From Acidobacteriota bacterium (lineage in GTDB: Bacteria > Acidobacteriota > Terriglobia > Acidiferrales > UBA7541), in NCBI GenBank assembly GCA_003161195.1, contig PMOV01000216.1:1-8366 (forward strand): DNA of 8,366 bases, in the 5' to 3' direction. The position numbers and the translations under genes were made by a program. The notes under the pieces were generated by a model that was given only the letters and a program-made list of their open reading frames with translations, searched no databases and had not been told where the DNA came from. Positions 6,424 through 8,366 of the stretch are shown here, piece after piece. How positions within the stretch are numbered: position 1 is the stretch's first letter; each line of letters starts with the position of its first letter.

Positions 6424-6481
6424 GCTCTATAGCCAGCCGACCCCGTTATAAATCGTTTTCAACAGATCATTGCCGCAGTAA
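6424..6481 (+). repeat. Direct repeat, copy 2 (eroded partial duplicate of the small membrane gene)
   Basis: GCTCTATA, then ATCGTTTTCAAC (6452-6463) and ATTGCCGCAGTAA (6469-6481) mirror 6164-6220 in the same order with small indels. One frame still reads QQIIAAVRLL, close to the DIIAAV of copy 1, but no open gene remains. It lies between the frameshifted gene and the pilin-like gene and contains a TATAAA (6447-6452) that could act as a -10 box for the latter. Confidence 0.5.
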
Positions 6482-6497
6482 GATTGCTCGCGACTAA

Positions 6498-6932
6498 ATG
6501 CGACGCAAACTAACTCTCGCCCTAGTCTTACTCGGCGCCGCGGCAGCAATCCTGTCGTCACTTTTAGTTCGCGAATCACGCCAAATAAACACCCGGAGCG
6601 TAGACTCCCTCCAAACAATTCATTCAGCACAAGCCGCGTACGCGCAAATACACCCAGACCGAGGATTCGCTCCCTCACTAACGGAACTAGGCCCCAGTTC
6701 CGGCGAAGCGATGATTGACGACGTGCTAGCCAGCGGAAGAAAGTCCGGATACATTTTCATTTTAAGCACTGCACCGCCAGACTCGCGCGGCCGCATCGTG
6801 CATTACACGGTCGTCGCTAGTCCGGAGAAGCACGACAAAGGAACACGTAGCCTTTTCATCGATGAGTCCGGTATCGAGCGCTTCACCACTGAGAACCGCG
6901 CTGCCACCATCACGGACCCACCCCTAAAATAA
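6498..6932 (+). CDS. Membrane-anchored protein with a type IV pilin-like globular domain, no prepilin motif
   Basis: A 144-residue protein. Residues 1-24 are a short basic start (MRRK) and a hydrophobic helix that would anchor it in the inner membrane or act as a signal peptide. The rest resembles the globular domain of acidobacterial pilin-like proteins: SLQTIHSAQAAYAQ (37-50), GFAPSLTELGP (56-66), MIDDVLASGRKSGYIF (72-87), HYTVVASP (102-109) and SLFIDESGIERF (118-129). The G/FTLxE prepilin cleavage motif and the glutamate at mature position 5 are absent, so assembly by a standard type IV pilus or type II secretion machine is doubtful. The ATG has no clear ribosome binding site. Codon use is more mixed and AT-richer than in guaB, with CAA, ACA, TTA and AAA common. 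The role is unknown; the domain similarity is from memory of family patterns. Confidence 0.68.
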   Translation: MRRKLTLALVLLGAAAAILSSLLVRESRQINTRSVDSLQTIHSAQAAYAQIHPDRGFAPSLTELGPSSGEAMIDDVLASGRKSGYIFILSTAPPDSRGRIVHYTVVASPEKHDKGTRSLFIDESGIERFTTENRAATITDPPLK

Positions 6933-6988
6933 ATTAAGAGCAGCAGCAAACGCTAAAAATCATCATAAGTGATCAGCGCTGTTAGGTT

Positions 6989-7048
6989 TAGGGAAAGACT
7001 TCAGTCTGGGCTCTTGGGCATGTGACTCGCCACTCATCACTCGCCACT
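6989..7048. repeat. Intergenic repeat copy A: AGACTTCAGTCT hairpin plus two ACTCGCCACT units
   Basis: AGACTTCAGTCT (6996-7007) is a small palindrome; ACTCGCCACT occurs at 7025-7034 and 7039-7048. The segment 6996-7047 aligns without gaps to 7116-7167 at an offset of exactly 120 bp, with about 39 of 52 positions identical. The reverse strand gives SDEWRV-like spurious peptides, a familiar sign of this type of repeat. Confidence 0.65.
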
Positions 7049-7108
7049 TCCTTCTTAATATAAAAAACTCTCCGCCAATCTCGCCGTTCGTTCTGTCCTC
7101 GATTCAAG

Positions 7109-7167
7109 GTGGCATAGACTTCAGTCTGTGCGCCTCTCCACGCAACTCGCCACTTATTAGTCGCCAG
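7109..7167. repeat. Intergenic repeat copy B: GTGG-headed hairpin plus ACTCGCCACT unit
   Basis: GTGG (7109-7112) overlaps a 9-bp hairpin, GCATAGACT (7112-7120), TC, AGTCTGTGC (7123-7131), with one T-G wobble. Its first 22 bases match the left REP-like unit at 3702-3723 in 17 positions, including the CTT-AG core. ACTCGCCACT follows at 7145-7154. This copy links the REP-like element near guaB to the tandem repeat here. Confidence 0.65.
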
Positions 7168-7381
7168 CACTGTCCGCTTGTGAGCAAACGCATGCCAACT
7201 TCGCGAGACCGTGCCGGATCACCCGGGGAGTTTTCGTAACATTTCCACCTCCAAGTCCCGGCACTCGCACCACCGTTTCCGAGGTCCAAACCAAATATTT
7301 CCGTCTCGACACCCGTCGTCCACCCTACTGCTTGTACCCTCCCCACCCCGAGTCCCTATATGTTGCGTAGAAGTATTTCTC

Positions 7382-7411
7382 TTGACAACAGATCCCAGTC
7401 TTTGGTAATCT
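7382..7411 (+). promoter_or_regulatory. Candidate promoter with perfect TTGACA ahead of the aldo/keto reductase
   Basis: TTGACA (7382-7387) matches the -35 consensus fully; 18 nt later TAATCT (7406-7411) matches the -10 in only 3 of 6 positions. Transcription would start near 7418, just before the terminator hairpin at 7429, so most transcripts would be about 40 nt unless termination is relieved. Confidence 0.3.
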
Positions 7412-7428
7412 TCAACTGTAGAAAACTG

Positions 7429-7458
7429 CGCCTCGACTTTAGTCGGGGCGTTTTTTTT
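7429..7458 (+). terminator. Rho-independent terminator
   Basis: CGCCTCGACT (7429-7438) pairs with AGTCGGGGCG (7441-7450) over 10 bp with one T-G wobble around a TT centre, followed by eight Ts (7451-7458). It is the clearest terminator in the window. It may end a transcript from the pilin-like gene about 500 bp upstream, or attenuate the leader of the aldo/keto reductase 52 bp downstream. Confidence 0.85.
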
Positions 7459-7509
7459 GCTCAGCGCCAAACCGTACCCATCCGCGCGCGCTACACATCC
7501 ATACACTCC

Positions 7510-8366
<857 letters not shown>

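Larger units (their letters stand above)
6933..7509. other. 577-bp gene-free region with repeats, a TTGACA box and a terminator
   Basis: No reading frame here looks like a protein. From 6933 to 6988 nothing is recognised. From 6989 to 7167 there are two repeat copies, described separately. From 7168 to 7380 I see nothing beyond a TTGTAC (7332-7337) and TATATG (7357-7362) pair with a 19-nt spacer, which could be a weak promoter. From 7381 there are a TTGACA box and a strong terminator, then about 50 nt to the aldo/keto reductase start. Confidence 0.6.

Noticed and set aside
6248..6451. Plus-strand 67-codon frame overlapping the broken membrane gene
   Set aside because: It lacks the hydrophobic segments and coherence of the two-frame reconstruction, and has no ribosome binding site.
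6988..7170. Minus-strand 60-codon frame with SDEWRV-like segments
   Set aside because: The peptide pattern simply reflects the ACTCGCCACT repeat and the CTTCAG hairpins.

Overview
The window most resembles the chromosome of an acidobacterium (Acidobacteriota, class Terriglobia or a relative). The basis is indirect: high GC with C/G-ending codons, protein types familiar from that group, and a set of interspersed repeats that I associate with such genomes (the GTAGCACAGGCTTTAGCCTG type hairpin, the TGTCATCCTGAGCGCAGCGA repeat, and the ACTCGCCACT repeat). This is inference, not a database result.

Left third (1-3583, minus strand): three metabolic genes in a row. Reading in the direction of transcription they are two tandem paralogous FAD-dependent oxidoreductases of the PYROXD2/phytoene-desaturase-like family (COG1233), separated by only 2 nt and probably translationally coupled, then the first 51 codons of a delta-1-pyrroline-5-carboxylate (glutamate semialdehyde) dehydrogenase that runs off the left edge. 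Two look-alike promoters (TTGT..-18-TAGAATT) precede the oxidoreductase pair and the dehydrogenase. No carotenoid genes are visible, so the oxidoreductases need not act on phytoene.

Middle (3584-5564): a 353-bp divergent intergenic region leads into guaB, the IMP dehydrogenase of guanine-nucleotide synthesis, on the plus strand. It holds a 107-bp element with 11-bp perfect terminal inverted repeats beginning with GTAG, like a REP doublet (REPIN). Its right end merges with the likely guaB -10 box. A GC-rich hairpin sits in the guaB leader, and a familiar interspersed hairpin repeat followed by T5 lies behind guaB.

Right middle (5565-6932, plus strand): a VanZ-like membrane protein, a small two-helix membrane protein broken by a one-base frameshift, an eroded partial duplicate of that small gene, and a protein with an acidobacterial pilin-like globular domain but no prepilin cleavage motif. 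None of these has an assignable pathway.

Right end (6933-8366): a 577-bp gene-free stretch with two repeat copies offset by exactly 120 bp, a TTGACA box and a strong Rho-independent terminator, followed by an aldo/keto reductase that runs off the right edge. No CRISPR array, tRNA, rRNA, transposase or recognisable defence system is present. The more unusual material is the repeat elements, the broken and duplicated small gene, and the motif-less pilin-like protein.
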